From contig DKFJ01000003.1 of assembly GCA_002452335.1 (NCBI GenBank), positions 24,735 to 88,734 of the forward strand: a stretch of DNA of 64,000 nt, in the 5' to 3' direction. Both the position numbers and the translations under genes were made by a program. This stretch comes from Deferribacteraceae bacterium UBA6799. GTDB taxonomy: Bacteria; Chrysiogenota; Deferribacteres; Deferribacterales; Geovibrionaceae. The notes below the pieces were generated by a model, which was not told the origin of the DNA, ran no database searches, and saw nothing but the letters and a program-made list of their open reading frames with translations. Below are positions 17,824 to 27,401 of the stretch, piece after piece; position 1 is the stretch's first letter, and each line of letters starts with the position of its first letter.

Positions 17824-18126
17824 CTATCCTCTCATTGTATTAATTTCATCAGCGTTAATGGTCTGCTTGTTTCTGAACAGTGAAATGATCAGAGCAAGAC
17901 CAACAGCGGCCTCGGCAGCGGCTACAGCCATGACGAAGACGATGAAAATCTGTCCTGTCATCTGCTGAAGATAGTTGGAAAAGGCTGCGAGGTTGATGTT
18001 AACCGCATTTAGCATAAGTTCCAGAGACATGAACATAACGATGAGGTTTCTGCGTATCAGAACTCCCGCTATGCCTATGCTGAAAATTATTGCGCTAAGG
18101 ACAAGATAATGTGCTAAAGTCAGCAT
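17824..18126 (-). CDS. nuoK: NADH-quinone oxidoreductase subunit K
   Basis: This 100-residue three-helix subunit contains the two conserved membrane Glu residues, in MSLELMLNAVNINL and AAAEAAVGLALIISLFR. It is separated from nuoL by 9 nt. Confidence 0.97.
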   Translation of the reverse strand: MLTLAHYLVLSAIIFSIGIAGVLIRRNLIVMFMSLELMLNAVNINLAAFSNYLQQMTGQIFIVFVMAVAAAEAAVGLALIISLFRNKQTINADEINTMRG

Positions 18127-18136
18127 CGTTTCCCCC

Positions 18137-18649
18137 TTAATCCTTTTTCGCTATCACGATCGCGCCAATCATAGCAACAAGCAGAAGAACTGATGCCACT
18201 TCAAAAGGAACGATATATTGTGTGAACATTACTGTACCGAATGCTTTCACGTTGGTGAAGCCTTCGGGATAGTTAATATTGCCGAGCTGAGTTGATTTGA
18301 TAACGCCTGTTCCCATGAGAGTCATGAGTATCTGCACGAACAGCACCACAGCGACAACTCCGCCAAGAACTACCTTAAAGGGCATCTTGATGAAGCCTGT
18401 CGATTTGGGGTTAAGCAGCATAACGACAAACATGTAAAGAACCAGAATGGCTCCAGCGTATACCATAACCTGTATGGCGGCGATGTATTCAGCATCGAGC
18501 TGAATGAATATGCCGGCCACAGCGAAAAAGGTCAGAAGCATCCAAAGTGCGGAGTGAACAGGGTTCTCTCTGGTTACCATAAACAGAGAGGAAACCACGG
18601 CTGTTATGCCCAGCACCCAAAATCCTATATTCATAAAGATTTCGTTCAT
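18137..18649 (-). CDS. nuoJ: NADH-quinone oxidoreductase subunit J
   Basis: This 170-residue membrane subunit carries the conserved segment YAGAILVLYMFVVMLLN and the NPVHSALW motif. Its start overlaps the nuoI stop by 4 nt. Confidence 0.96.
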   Translation of the reverse strand: MNEIFMNIGFWVLGITAVVSSLFMVTRENPVHSALWMLLTFFAVAGIFIQLDAEYIAAIQVMVYAGAILVLYMFVVMLLNPKSTGFIKMPFKVVLGGVVAVVLFVQILMTLMGTGVIKSTQLGNINYPEGFTNVKAFGTVMFTQYIVPFEVASVLLLVAMIGAIVIAKKD

Positions 18650-19140
18650 TGCTGTACTCCTTCCACAAGTTTCTTTTTAAGATGCTTGTTTTTCCAGTTG
18701 CCTTCCACGTTATCTTTATAGTTCTGAGACAGTGTCTTCATGTTGATGACATAGTTGTCTCTGGTAGGAGCGACAGTGTTCCACTCCCATCCCATGTGGA
18801 TAGCGTCAACAGGGCAGACCTCTTCACAGTATCCGCAATAGATACATCTGGAAAGATCAAGCTCATACTTTCTGATAAGTCTCTCGCCGTTAGGACCGCA
18901 GTCTGTTTCTATGTGGATGCACTCTGAAGGGCATACCTTCTGGCAGAGATAGCAGCCAACACATTTTGTTCTGCCGTCGGCGGTAGTCTTAATATATTGA
19001 ACTCCTCTGAATCTGTCCTGTATAGGAGTCGCCTCAAAGGGGTACTTATATGTCACGGGTTTCATGAACATATGTTTCAGGGTAATACCGAGACCCTGAA
19101 GAATCTCTGTAAAGAAGATTGTTTCAAAAATGTTCTTCAT
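18646..19140 (-). CDS. nuoI: NADH-quinone oxidoreductase subunit I
   Basis: This 164-residue ferredoxin-type subunit has two [4Fe-4S] motifs, CVGCYLCQKVCP and CIYCGYCEEVCP, carrying clusters N6a and N6b. The start at 19140 has AGGGG 7 nt upstream and lies just past the nuoH stop; a neighbouring ATG at 19143 is nearly as good, and longer starts would run into nuoH. Confidence 0.95.
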   Translation of the reverse strand: MKNIFETIFFTEILQGLGITLKHMFMKPVTYKYPFEATPIQDRFRGVQYIKTTADGRTKCVGCYLCQKVCPSECIHIETDCGPNGERLIRKYELDLSRCIYCGYCEEVCPVDAIHMGWEWNTVAPTRDNYVINMKTLSQNYKDNVEGNWKNKHLKKKLVEGVQQ

Positions 19141-19150
19141 CATATCACCC

Positions 19151-20110
19151 CTAGTTCCTGATCGCGTAGACAACGATGCTTGTTATAAGCAGGTTGGCAA
19201 GCGCTATCGGGATCAGAATTTTCCAACCAAGATTCATAAGCTGGTCGAATCTAAGTCTGGGGAGAGTAGCTCTCAGCCACAGGAAGAAGAACATGAACGC
19301 CAGCATCTTGATAAGGAACCAAACTATAGGAGGAAGCAGAGGTCCTGTGTATCCGCCCAGGAACAGAACAGCACACATGGATGCAACTACATACATGTTG
19401 GCATATTCGCCCAGGAAGAACATAGCGAATCTCATTGAGGAGTATTCCACATGGAAACCCGCAACAAGTTCTGTTTCCGCCTCGGGAAGGTCGAAGGGAG
19501 CTCTGTTGGTTTCGGCAACCGCTGAAATAGAGTAGATGACAAAAGCCACGAACTGCGGAACCATAAACCAGAGACCTCTTTGAGCCTCGGTGATCTCTTT
19601 CAGGTTCAGTGAACCCGCAAGAAGAACAGGACCGAGGATCGACAGACCCATAGCTGTTTCATAGCTGATAACCTGCGCAGATGAACGCAGAGAGCCCATA
19701 GTAGCGTATTTTGAGTTAGATGCCCAACCGGACATAATTATACCGTAAACGCCTACTGAGGACAGTGCCAGCACATACAGAAGACCAACGTTGATGTTGG
19801 CAACGTATATGTTTTCGCTAAAGGGTATAACTGCAAAAGCGGCCAAACCCGGAACCATGCCGAGGAAAGGAGCCACATAGAACACGGGTTTGTCTACCAT
19901 GTCCGGTGTCATATCTTCCTTCGCCATAAGTTTCAGACCGTCGGCCAGGGGTTGCAGAAGTCCTTTAGGACCTGTGTGCACGGGACCGAGGCGTACCTGC
20001 ATATGACCGATGACTTTTCGTTCGGCATAGGTCATGTAGGCAACGCCGGTGAGCGTACACACAATGATAATCAGTATCTTGATTAGTGTAAATACAATCG
20101 CGAGTACCAT
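19151..20110 (-). CDS. nuoH: NADH-quinone oxidoreductase subunit H
   Basis: This 319-residue membrane subunit forms part of the quinone chamber. It has YAERKVIGHMQVRLGPVHTGP and GLLQPLADGLKL near the N-terminus, and AETNRAPFDLPEAETELVAGFHVEYSS. All eight family helices appear to be present. Confidence 0.97.
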   Translation of the reverse strand: MVLAIVFTLIKILIIIVCTLTGVAYMTYAERKVIGHMQVRLGPVHTGPKGLLQPLADGLKLMAKEDMTPDMVDKPVFYVAPFLGMVPGLAAFAVIPFSENIYVANINVGLLYVLALSSVGVYGIIMSGWASNSKYATMGSLRSSAQVISYETAMGLSILGPVLLAGSLNLKEITEAQRGLWFMVPQFVAFVIYSISAVAETNRAPFDLPEAETELVAGFHVEYSSMRFAMFFLGEYANMYVVASMCAVLFLGGYTGPLLPPIVWFLIKMLAFMFFFLWLRATLPRLRFDQLMNLGWKILIPIALANLLITSIVVYAIRN

Positions 20111-20136
20111 TCCCTACCTCTTATCTATAACTTTCA

Positions 20137-22398
20137 TTACTTTACAATATCCGCCTTAACACATTTTCCGTTACAGAAAATGCCGGCTGTCGCAGTAAAG
20201 TCCTCGGGGAGCGCCACGCATCCCTTAGTGACTTTCTTATCTATTTCAACAGGATACTCTCCGCTGAAACCTTCGCCGGAAACTTTGACCTTATCGCCGT
20301 TAGCGAGGCCAAGCTCTTTTGCGTCTTCTTCGCCTATCTCAAGGACAGGAGAACCATAGACTTTCGCGAGGTCGGGAGACCATCTTGTGAAAGAACCGGA
20401 GTGCAGTCTCAGGCTGGCTGTGTAAAGGAAGAATTTCCCTTTTCCTTTTGCCATGCCGTCTTCTGCGGCGATATCACCTGCAAAAACATAAGGGTAGGAA
20501 ACAGTGCCGCCGTTCCAGTCAATGCCGGAATACAGGGCAACTTCCTTCTCTATCATGCTTCTAACAGCTGTAACATCGGCGGGGAGGGCTGAACCCATGC
20601 CTTTTGCTATGGCGGAAGCTACACAAGCGTCTGTGTTGACTCCTTTATCCACTGCTTTAGCGATGGTCTGCACACGTCCCTCGAGGTTAGTAAAAGAACC
20701 GTCCTTCTCAGCGAAGGTAGCAACGGGAATGTAAACATTCGCCTGAGCCGCTGTTTCGCTCATGAAGGGGTCTGTTACAAGGAGCAGCTCCAGACCGGAC
20801 AGTTTTGACGCTGCCTTTGTCCAGACTGATCTTGCTGATACGTTCTCTCCGAAAACCAGAACGGCTTTGAATTTGCCGGCTTCCAGTCCTTTTGAGAATT
20901 CTGTGGGGCATTTAGCTCCGCAGCCCATATCAACTATACCTACCGAGTTGTTCTTTGATTTAGCGGGGACAAGTTTAACTTTAGCGCATGCTTTGCTGAT
21001 TTTCTGAGCAAGAGCCGCGTCCGCTTTGTTGTAGGGGTCAAAAACCACTACAGGTCTTTCGGCTGAAGTGAGTTTTCCTGCCAGTTCGCTGTATTCGTTG
21101 CTCGCGCCGGCAACAGCGTCGGCATATTTCACCATAGCCTCTCTGACAGCGTCCGGTGTTCCTGTCACAAACTTCTTGGCAACTCTTTTCAGAGCGGTGA
21201 AGCTGGGATAGAAAACAGCCAGAGGAGCTTCGCCCATTCTTGCGGCATGTCTTACGGCAAGACCGAGTATGGGGTTGGCTTCTGTCACATCGATGTTCAG
21301 CACTGCCACACAGTCGCTCTGCTCAACTTCCTCAAGAGTAGCTCCGGGAAGTATCTCAGATGTCTCTGTGGAGAAGATGTTCTGTGTGCCTATAACATCT
21401 TTGGCGAGCTTAGCGGCAAGGAAAGCCTCTTCGTTAGTAAGTCTGGGAGAAACCACAACAGCGACTGAGTCTGCTCCTGCTGTTTCCTTGACTTTCTTAA
21501 GTTTTTCAACTGCGACAGTAACTGCCTCGTCGAATGATACTTTCTTAGCTTCGCCGCCGGCTTTTACCTGTGCTGCAGTCTCGCGCTGGATAGAGTTGAT
21601 AAACTCAAATCCGAAGCGTCCTTTAGCACACATATATCCGTGGTTGATTCCCTCTTCGGGATTCTCTTTTATACGGAATACCTCGCTGCCCTCATAGTCT
21701 ATGTCAACAGTACATCCGCATGAGCAGAGACCGCAGACAGACTGGACTCTGTCGAGGTTCCAGGGTCTGTTTTTGAACAGATAGATTCTGTTGTTCAGCG
21801 AGCCTACGGGACAAACGCTGATGCACTGTCCGCAGTATTCGCAGTTCCAGGGCTGTTCAAAAGAAGTTCCGATAATAGTATCAGTACCTCTGTTCAGGAA
21901 GCTGATCGCCTGAATGTTCACTACTTCGTCGCATATACGAACGCAGCGTCCGCAGAGAACGCATCTGTCGATGTCTCTCTCTATGAACGGGTTGGTATGG
22001 TCAACGGGTGTGTCGTTCGGCTTGGCATCGAAACGGACTTTTGTAACGCCCACTTCATATGTCAGATCCTGCAGAGTACATTCACCGCCCTTGTCGCAAA
22101 CGGGGCAGTCCAGAGGGTGGTTTATAAGAAGCAGCTCTATAGCTGTCTTACGAACTCTGGAGAGCTTGTCGGACTGGGTGATGATCTCCATTCCGTCTGT
22201 AACGGGTGTAGTACAGGCAGCCTGAAGTTTCGGGTTGCCCACCTGCTCCACAAGACAAACCCTGCAAGCACCGAAAGGATTAAGACGGGAGTCGTGGCAG
22301 AGTGTCGGGATGGACACGCCTGCTTCCTTTGCGGCTTCGAGGATCAGCGTGTTCTTGGGAACCTGCACCTCTTTTCCGTTAATTTTAACAGTAACCAT
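20137..22398 (-). CDS. nuoG: NADH-quinone oxidoreductase subunit G
   Basis: This 753-residue iron-sulfur subunit has an N-terminal [2Fe-2S] domain (Cys34, Cys45, Cys48, Cys62). A HxxxCxxCxxxxxC-type site follows (HPLDCPVCDKGGEC), then two [4Fe-4S] motifs (CVLCGRCVRIC; CEYCGQCISVCP). The molybdopterin-oxidoreductase-like domain opens with CGLCSCGCTVDI and YMCAKGRFGFEF, which could ligate cluster N7. It is shorter than E. coli NuoG (about 900). The ATG at 22398 with GGAG upstream is preferred over a longer in-frame ORF. Confidence 0.95.
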   Translation of the reverse strand: MVTVKINGKEVQVPKNTLILEAAKEAGVSIPTLCHDSRLNPFGACRVCLVEQVGNPKLQAACTTPVTDGMEIITQSDKLSRVRKTAIELLLINHPLDCPVCDKGGECTLQDLTYEVGVTKVRFDAKPNDTPVDHTNPFIERDIDRCVLCGRCVRICDEVVNIQAISFLNRGTDTIIGTSFEQPWNCEYCGQCISVCPVGSLNNRIYLFKNRPWNLDRVQSVCGLCSCGCTVDIDYEGSEVFRIKENPEEGINHGYMCAKGRFGFEFINSIQRETAAQVKAGGEAKKVSFDEAVTVAVEKLKKVKETAGADSVAVVVSPRLTNEEAFLAAKLAKDVIGTQNIFSTETSEILPGATLEEVEQSDCVAVLNIDVTEANPILGLAVRHAARMGEAPLAVFYPSFTALKRVAKKFVTGTPDAVREAMVKYADAVAGASNEYSELAGKLTSAERPVVVFDPYNKADAALAQKISKACAKVKLVPAKSKNNSVGIVDMGCGAKCPTEFSKGLEAGKFKAVLVFGENVSARSVWTKAASKLSGLELLLVTDPFMSETAAQANVYIPVATFAEKDGSFTNLEGRVQTIAKAVDKGVNTDACVASAIAKGMGSALPADVTAVRSMIEKEVALYSGIDWNGGTVSYPYVFAGDIAAEDGMAKGKGKFFLYTASLRLHSGSFTRWSPDLAKVYGSPVLEIGEEDAKELGLANGDKVKVSGEGFSGEYPVEIDKKVTKGCVALPEDFTATAGIFCNGKCVKADIVK

Positions 22399-22418
22399 AA
22401 CTGTGTCTCTCCTCTGCC

Positions 22419-24206
22419 TTAATCTATTGCGTTGAAAGGACAGTTGACGATACATTCACGACATTTCACACATTTGCTCTTGTCTATGTAAGCGACTGTT
22501 CCTTTCTCCCATGTGATAGCATCAACAGGGCATGCTTTTTTGCATATACCGCACTTCTTGCATCTGTCGTCCACAACAACGAACTCGATGAGCTCGGCGC
22601 ACTCTCTGGCGGGGCATTTTTTGTCCCTGATGTGTGCCTCATACTCATGTCTGAAGTACTTAATAGTTGTAAGTACGGGGTTCGGAGCTGTCTGACCCAG
22701 ACCGCAGAGTGACGCAGTCTTAATATCCTGACCGATGTCGAGCAGGTTTTGAATATCCTCTTCACGGCCCTCGCCATTTGTTATTCTCGCGAGAATATCA
22801 AGCATGGTTTTGGTACCGATACGGCAGGGGATACACTTACCGCAGGACTCTCTCTGTGTGAATGTCAGGAAGAAGTGAGCAACGTTAACCATACAGTTGG
22901 TCTCATCCATAACAACCACACCGCCTGAACCCATCATGGCTCCGGCCGCGATCAGTGAGTCGTAGTCTATAGGAGTCTCAAGGTGATCAGGTGTGAGACA
23001 GCCGCCTGAGGGACCGCCGAGCTGAACAGCCTTGAACTTTCTCTTTTTAGGAATACCGCCGCCAACATCGAAAATAAGCTCGCGGACTGTAATACCCATG
23101 GGAACTTCCACAAGTCCGGTAGACTTAACCTTGCCTGAAAGGGCGAAGATCTTAGTACCTTTTGACTTCTCAGTTCCGATGCCTGCGTACCAGTCTGAAC
23201 CTTTAAGGATGATACCGGGAAGGTTGGCGAAAGTCTCAACGTTGTTAACGTTAGAGGGTTTCTGCCACAGACCCTTAACAGCGGGGAAAGGAGGTCTGGG
23301 ACGGGGCATTCCTCTTTCGCCTTCGATAGAAGCGATAAGAGCTGTTTCCTCGCCGCAAACAAACGCTCCGGCTCCTTCTTTCAGCTTCAGTTTGAAGTGG
23401 AAGTCAGTGCCGAGAACCTTGTCTCCGAGAATTCCCATTTTTTCAGCGTCTTTAATAGCTTTGATAACCCTTTCGATAGCAAGGGGATATTCCGCACGGC
23501 AGTAGATGTAGCCTTCGTCACATCCGATAGCGTAGCCGGCGATAAGCATACCCTCGATAACAGCGTGGGGGTTACCTTCGATAATAGAACGGTCCATAAA
23601 CGCGCCGGGGTCACCCTCATCCGCGTTGCAGATAAGATATTTGTGATCGCCGGGGCTGTTACGGCAGAAGGTCCATTTCAGACCTGTGGGGAAACCGCCG
23701 CCCCCCCTGCCTCTGAGACCGGATTTTTTGACTTCGTCTATAACCTGCTCGGGTGTCATGGTAAGAGCTTTTTTTATGGCTTCATATCCGCCGAGGGACA
23801 TGTAGTCTTCAAGGCTCTCAGGATCGACACGTCCGCAGTCAGCAAGAACGTAGCGTTTCTGTTTGTCATAAAACTGAAAGTAGTCGGCTTTGGCTGCCCA
23901 TTTCTCTACGATGTTGCCGTTAACGATGTGTTCTTCCACGATAGTGGGAACCATCTCAGCGGTAACGTGCTCGTATGTGATGGGGTCTTTGCCGGGGATA
24001 TAAACGTCAATAAGTACGTCACGGGCGCAGAGTCCTCTGCATCCTGTCTGCTTTGCTGAGCAGTTGCGTTCTTTTGATTCCGCGTTTTTGAGGCCTCTCT
24101 TCTCGAACTCTTCGTTCAGAGCGTCCATAACCTCGTGTCCGCCGGAAGCAACTCCCGCAGTTCCCATACAGACGTGTACTTCAACGTGATCTGTTGTGTA
24201 ACTCAT
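22419..24206 (-). CDS. nuoF: NADH-quinone oxidoreductase subunit F, HndC-like
   Basis: This 595-residue flavoprotein subunit has three parts. The N-terminal thioredoxin-like [2Fe-2S] domain (about 1-100) has Cys13, Cys56 and Cys60, but the expected fourth Cys is Gly18; Cys49 is extra. The NuoF core has GLRGRGGGGFPTGLKW (FMN/NADH), CNADEGDPGAFMDR and the N3 cluster ESCGKCIPCRIGT plus SLCGLGQTAPNP. The C-terminal ferredoxin domain has CKKCGICKKACP and CVKCRECIVNCP. Classical NuoF is about 430-450 residues; this architecture is that of HndC/HydB-type diaphorase subunits. It sits in a normal nuo operon. Confidence 0.95.
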   Translation of the reverse strand: MSYTTDHVEVHVCMGTAGVASGGHEVMDALNEEFEKRGLKNAESKERNCSAKQTGCRGLCARDVLIDVYIPGKDPITYEHVTAEMVPTIVEEHIVNGNIVEKWAAKADYFQFYDKQKRYVLADCGRVDPESLEDYMSLGGYEAIKKALTMTPEQVIDEVKKSGLRGRGGGGFPTGLKWTFCRNSPGDHKYLICNADEGDPGAFMDRSIIEGNPHAVIEGMLIAGYAIGCDEGYIYCRAEYPLAIERVIKAIKDAEKMGILGDKVLGTDFHFKLKLKEGAGAFVCGEETALIASIEGERGMPRPRPPFPAVKGLWQKPSNVNNVETFANLPGIILKGSDWYAGIGTEKSKGTKIFALSGKVKSTGLVEVPMGITVRELIFDVGGGIPKKRKFKAVQLGGPSGGCLTPDHLETPIDYDSLIAAGAMMGSGGVVVMDETNCMVNVAHFFLTFTQRESCGKCIPCRIGTKTMLDILARITNGEGREEDIQNLLDIGQDIKTASLCGLGQTAPNPVLTTIKYFRHEYEAHIRDKKCPARECAELIEFVVVDDRCKKCGICKKACPVDAITWEKGTVAYIDKSKCVKCRECIVNCPFNAID

Positions 24207-24209
24207 AAC

Positions 24210-24716
24210 CTACCCCTGAAGTTCTGCATAATCCCTGAAGATCTTTCTGGCTTCTTCAGGTTTCAGGTTGCCGTATGTTTTATTGTTTATCATGATAACG
24301 GGAGCCATTCCGCACGCGCCGATGCAAGACACTTCCTCAAGGGTAAACTTAAGGTCAGCGCTTGTTTCGCCGTTTCTAATGTGGAATTCTTCGTTAACGA
24401 TTTCTGAGATTCGTCCTGACCCCTGTACGTGGCAGGCTGTTCCTCTGCAAACCCTGATGATGTATTTTCCTCTGGGCTGAGTATAGAACTGCGCGTAGAA
24501 GGTTATAACCCCGTATATCTGGTGCGCAGACATATTGAGGTTATCAGCGATTCTCTCAACTATTTCTGAAAAGAGATAGCCGTATGCTTCCTGTACCTGC
24601 TGAAGAACGGGGATTGTAGCCCCTTTCCAGTCTTTGTACTTTTCGCATATCTCATCGCATGCTGTAAAGTCGATCTCTTTGTTAGCTGATTCAGTTTCCT
24701 TTACGTCGTTAGCCAT
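24210..24716 (-). CDS. nuoE: NADH-quinone oxidoreductase subunit E
   Basis: This 168-residue thioredoxin-like [2Fe-2S] subunit (N1a) has the ligand pattern CRGTAC and CIGAC. The helical N-terminal extension contains GATIPVLQQVQEAYGYL, as in NuoE/HndA. The ATG at 24716 has AGGGG 8 nt upstream; an in-frame GTG three codons earlier overlaps that site. It is 3 nt from nuoF. Confidence 0.95.
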   Translation of the reverse strand: MANDVKETESANKEIDFTACDEICEKYKDWKGATIPVLQQVQEAYGYLFSEIVERIADNLNMSAHQIYGVITFYAQFYTQPRGKYIIRVCRGTACHVQGSGRISEIVNEEFHIRNGETSADLKFTLEEVSCIGACGMAPVIMINNKTYGNLKPEEARKIFRDYAELQG

Positions 24717-24728
24717 TTTTGTCACCCC

Positions 24729-25910
24729 TTATCTGTCGATCTCACCGAGTACAACGTCATTTGTACCGATGATGGCAACGAGGTCAGCAAGCATGTGGCC
24801 TTTAGCCATATGGTTCAGAGCGCCGAGGTTGACATAGGAAGGAGCTCTTACTTTCATTCTGTAAGGTCTTTCCTCGCCTTCGGAAACGATATAGAATCCG
24901 AGCTCTCCTTTAGGAGCCTCGATACCCTGATATGTTTCGCCTTTAGGTGCTTTGAAGCCTTTGGAAACTATATAGAATCTTCTGATAAGAGCTTCCATGC
25001 GCTCATAAACGTCCTCGTGAGCGGGCAGTGCCACTCTGGGGTCGTCTGTCATAACAGGACCGGCAGGCAGTGTTTCCAGAGCCTGACCAACGATCTTGTT
25101 AGCTTCACGGAGTTCTTTCATTCTGACCTTATATCTTGCGTATGTATCGCCTTCGGGCTGTACGGGAATTTCCCACTGGAACTTATCGTAGCAGCAATAG
25201 GGCTCGTCACGTCTCAGGTCGAAATCAACGCCTGATCCTCTCATAAGGGGACCGGATGTTCCGTAATCCTGAACATCTTCAGCGGAGAGATGACCGATAC
25301 CGATTGTACGCATTTTCCAGATCCTGTTGTTTGTCAGCAGGTTTTCGTATGTATCAACATTTTTGTCGAATCTTTCTACGAAATCCTTAGCTCTGACAAA
25401 GAACTCCTCGGGCATATCAGCTCTGATACCGCCGATTCTGATCCAGGAACTTGTCATACGCTGACCTGTACCTATCTCGAAGAGGTCGAGGATTTCCTCG
25501 CGCTCACGGAAGGCATACAGGAAAACAGTCATGGCGCCGATGTCGAGAGCGTGAGTAGCGATCCACACAAGGTGGGAAGCAACTCTGGCAAGCTCGGCGA
25601 GTATTACTCTGAGATAATCCGCTCTCTCAGGTATCTTAACATCGAAAAACTTCTCTACTGCCAGGCAGTAGGCAAGGTTATTTGAAAGAGGTGAAAGGTA
25701 GTCAAGTCTGTCTGTGAGTGGGATGCACTGGTGATATGTTCTGTTCTCGGCCAGCTTTTCAGTGCCTCTGTGCAGATAGCCTACATCTGGCTCCACATTG
25801 ACAATGGTTTCGCCGTCGAGATCAACCACAAGCCTCAAAACCCCGTGTGTAGAGGGGTGCTGAGGTCCCATATTGACGGTAATTACTTCTGAAATGTTGT
25901 TATAGCTCAT
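24729..25910 (-). CDS. nuoD: NADH-quinone oxidoreductase subunit D
   Basis: This 393-residue 49-kDa-type subunit is related to hydrogenase large subunits. It has NMGPQHPSTHGVLRLVVDLDGE, YLHRGTEKLAE, DRLDYLSPLSNN, and ends with a C-terminal TNDVVLGEIDR. It forms the quinone site with NuoB. NuoC and NuoD are separate here, unlike the fused E. coli NuoCD. Confidence 0.97.
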   Translation of the reverse strand: MSYNNISEVITVNMGPQHPSTHGVLRLVVDLDGETIVNVEPDVGYLHRGTEKLAENRTYHQCIPLTDRLDYLSPLSNNLAYCLAVEKFFDVKIPERADYLRVILAELARVASHLVWIATHALDIGAMTVFLYAFREREEILDLFEIGTGQRMTSSWIRIGGIRADMPEEFFVRAKDFVERFDKNVDTYENLLTNNRIWKMRTIGIGHLSAEDVQDYGTSGPLMRGSGVDFDLRRDEPYCCYDKFQWEIPVQPEGDTYARYKVRMKELREANKIVGQALETLPAGPVMTDDPRVALPAHEDVYERMEALIRRFYIVSKGFKAPKGETYQGIEAPKGELGFYIVSEGEERPYRMKVRAPSYVNLGALNHMAKGHMLADLVAIIGTNDVVLGEIDR

Positions 25911-25919
25911 TATCAGTCC

Positions 25920-26417
25920 CTACCTTGAAAACTTAAGACCGAGACCCTGCTCATCAGCATTGTTGAACCAGGCTCTTTCTTTAAGCGGAAAGTCTTTTCT
26001 TAAAGGGTGACCCTCGAAGAACTCGGGAAGCAGAACCCTCTTCAGGTTCGGGTGTCCTTCAAAGATAATGCCCATAAGGTCGTACTGCTCTCTCTCCATC
26101 AGGTCGGCACCTTTCCAGATGTCTGTGATAGAGGGGAATTTGTTGTCCTCACCGGCGACTTTAACAAAAATTCTGAGCTTGTTCTGGATAGAAAACAGGT
26201 TAATTGTTATCTCGAACTTCTCTTTCTTTTTGGGCCAGTGTGTGGCAACCACATCTACGATGTACAGGAAAGATGCGTCGTTTTTAAGCGCTTTAAGAAC
26301 GTCTTTGTAAACGGAGGCGTCTTTCACTTTTATGAAGTTGCACTTGTACTCTGTATAGCAGTTAAGCTTTCCAGAGAACTGTGCGTCCAGATTTTGGACA
26401 AGCTGTTCAAATGTCAT
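25920..26417 (-). CDS. nuoC: NADH-quinone oxidoreductase subunit C
   Basis: This 165-residue 30-kDa-type subunit contains the family signature ERE(Q)YDLMGIIFEGHPNLKRVLLP, followed by GHPLRKDFPL. It is separated from nuoB by 12 nt and from nuoD by 9 nt. Confidence 0.95.
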   Translation of the reverse strand: MTFEQLVQNLDAQFSGKLNCYTEYKCNFIKVKDASVYKDVLKALKNDASFLYIVDVVATHWPKKKEKFEITINLFSIQNKLRIFVKVAGEDNKFPSITDIWKGADLMEREQYDLMGIIFEGHPNLKRVLLPEFFEGHPLRKDFPLKERAWFNNADEQGLGLKFSR

Positions 26418-26429
26418 TGCATCCTCTCC

Positions 26430-26906
26430 TTACTTTCTTATGACTTTTTCAGTCATGATTTTTTGCTGGAGGGCTACGATGGCATCGTAGAACGCTTCAG
26501 GTCTGGGGGGGCAGCCGGGAACATAGAAATCAACGGGGATAATCTCGTCAACACCTTGCACTGTAGAATAGGTGTTATAGATACCGCCGCTGGTCGCGCA
26601 GCTTCCGATTGCGATAACCCACTTGGGTTCGGGCATCTGCAGGTAGACCTTTCTAACTACAGGGGCCATCTTCCTTGTCACTGTCCCGGCAACTATCATA
26701 AGGTCGGACTGACGGGGTGTACCACGGAAAATGATACCCATCCTGTCGAAGTCATACTTTGCCGCGCCGCAGGCCATCATTTCGATAGCGCAGCAGGCAA
26801 GACCGAAGGTCACTGGCCAGATAGAAGATTTTCTACAATAGTTGATAACGGTATCAACAGATGTAGTGAGTACGTTGTCAGGTAGTTTTCTTTCGATTAA
26901 ACCCAT
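26430..26906 (-). CDS. nuoB: NADH-quinone oxidoreductase subunit B
   Basis: This 158-residue subunit carries the terminal cluster N2, with ligands in GLACCAIEMM, GSCATSGG and VPGCPPRPEA. The ATG at 26906 has AGGAG 7 nt upstream and overlaps the nuoA stop by 10 nt, pointing to coupling. Confidence 0.96.
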   Translation of the reverse strand: MGLIERKLPDNVLTTSVDTVINYCRKSSIWPVTFGLACCAIEMMACGAAKYDFDRMGIIFRGTPRQSDLMIVAGTVTRKMAPVVRKVYLQMPEPKWVIAIGSCATSGGIYNTYSTVQGVDEIIPVDFYVPGCPPRPEAFYDAIVALQQKIMTEKVIRK

Positions 26907-27250
26907 TCTAACGCTCCTTTCTGCCATGCATAAAAATAGCCGAAAACAAGAATTACGATGAAAAGTATCATCTCGATAAGACCGAACAGGCCGATCAGGT
27001 CAAATGCCACGGCCCAGGGATACAGAAAAACTGTCTCCACATCAAAAATCACAAACAGCATAGCGATGATGTAGAACCTCAGGTTCAAACGCTTTCTGTT
27101 CTCATCCAGCGAAGGCATACCGCACTCATAAACGCTGAATTTAACCTTCTCATATTTCTTCGGGCTTATTATGGCTCCTACGAACATAATAACTATGCCG
27201 AGAGCTCCAGCCACAAGAAGAAAAAGTACTATAGGCAAATATCCACTCAT
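26897..27250 (-). CDS. nuoA: NADH-quinone oxidoreductase subunit A
   Basis: This 117-residue, three-helix membrane subunit contains the conserved YECGMPSLDENRKRLNLRFYIIAMLFVIFDVETVFLYPWA region, including the quinone-gating Cys loop and FDVE motif. It is the first gene of the 14-gene operon A-B-C-D-E-F-G-H-I-J-K-L-M-N. Confidence 0.97.
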   Translation of the reverse strand: MSGYLPIVLFLLVAGALGIVIMFVGAIISPKKYEKVKFSVYECGMPSLDENRKRLNLRFYIIAMLFVIFDVETVFLYPWAVAFDLIGLFGLIEMILFIVILVFGYFYAWQKGALEWV

Positions 27251-27283
27251 ACCTCACCTCTGTATTTTGTATACAGTATGCAG

Positions 27284-27312
27284 TATCTATCATGAAGCTG
27301 TAAAGGTGTCAA
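27284..27312 (-). promoter_or_regulatory. Probable promoter of the nuo operon
   Basis: On the minus strand TTGACA is followed after 17 nt by TAGATA, with GATACT overlapping it as an alternative -10. It ends about 35 nt upstream of nuoA. The DNA between it and nuoA contains CTGTA/TACAG dyads that could be an operator. The -35 is perfect; the -10 is weak. Confidence 0.55.
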
Positions 27313-27401
27313 CAAGAAACATCGTTTTAGGATTAAAAGATTTCCGGCATCCCGGGCGGGTTTGAACACCCGTAACTAGTTAGCGCAAGTTCAGAATATT
27401 A

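Noticed and set aside
27348..27375. tRNA-like T-arm (GGGTTTGAACACCC) upstream of nuoA
   Set aside because: It forms a small hairpin, but the T-loop/stem geometry is wrong and no acceptor, D or anticodon arm can be built around it.
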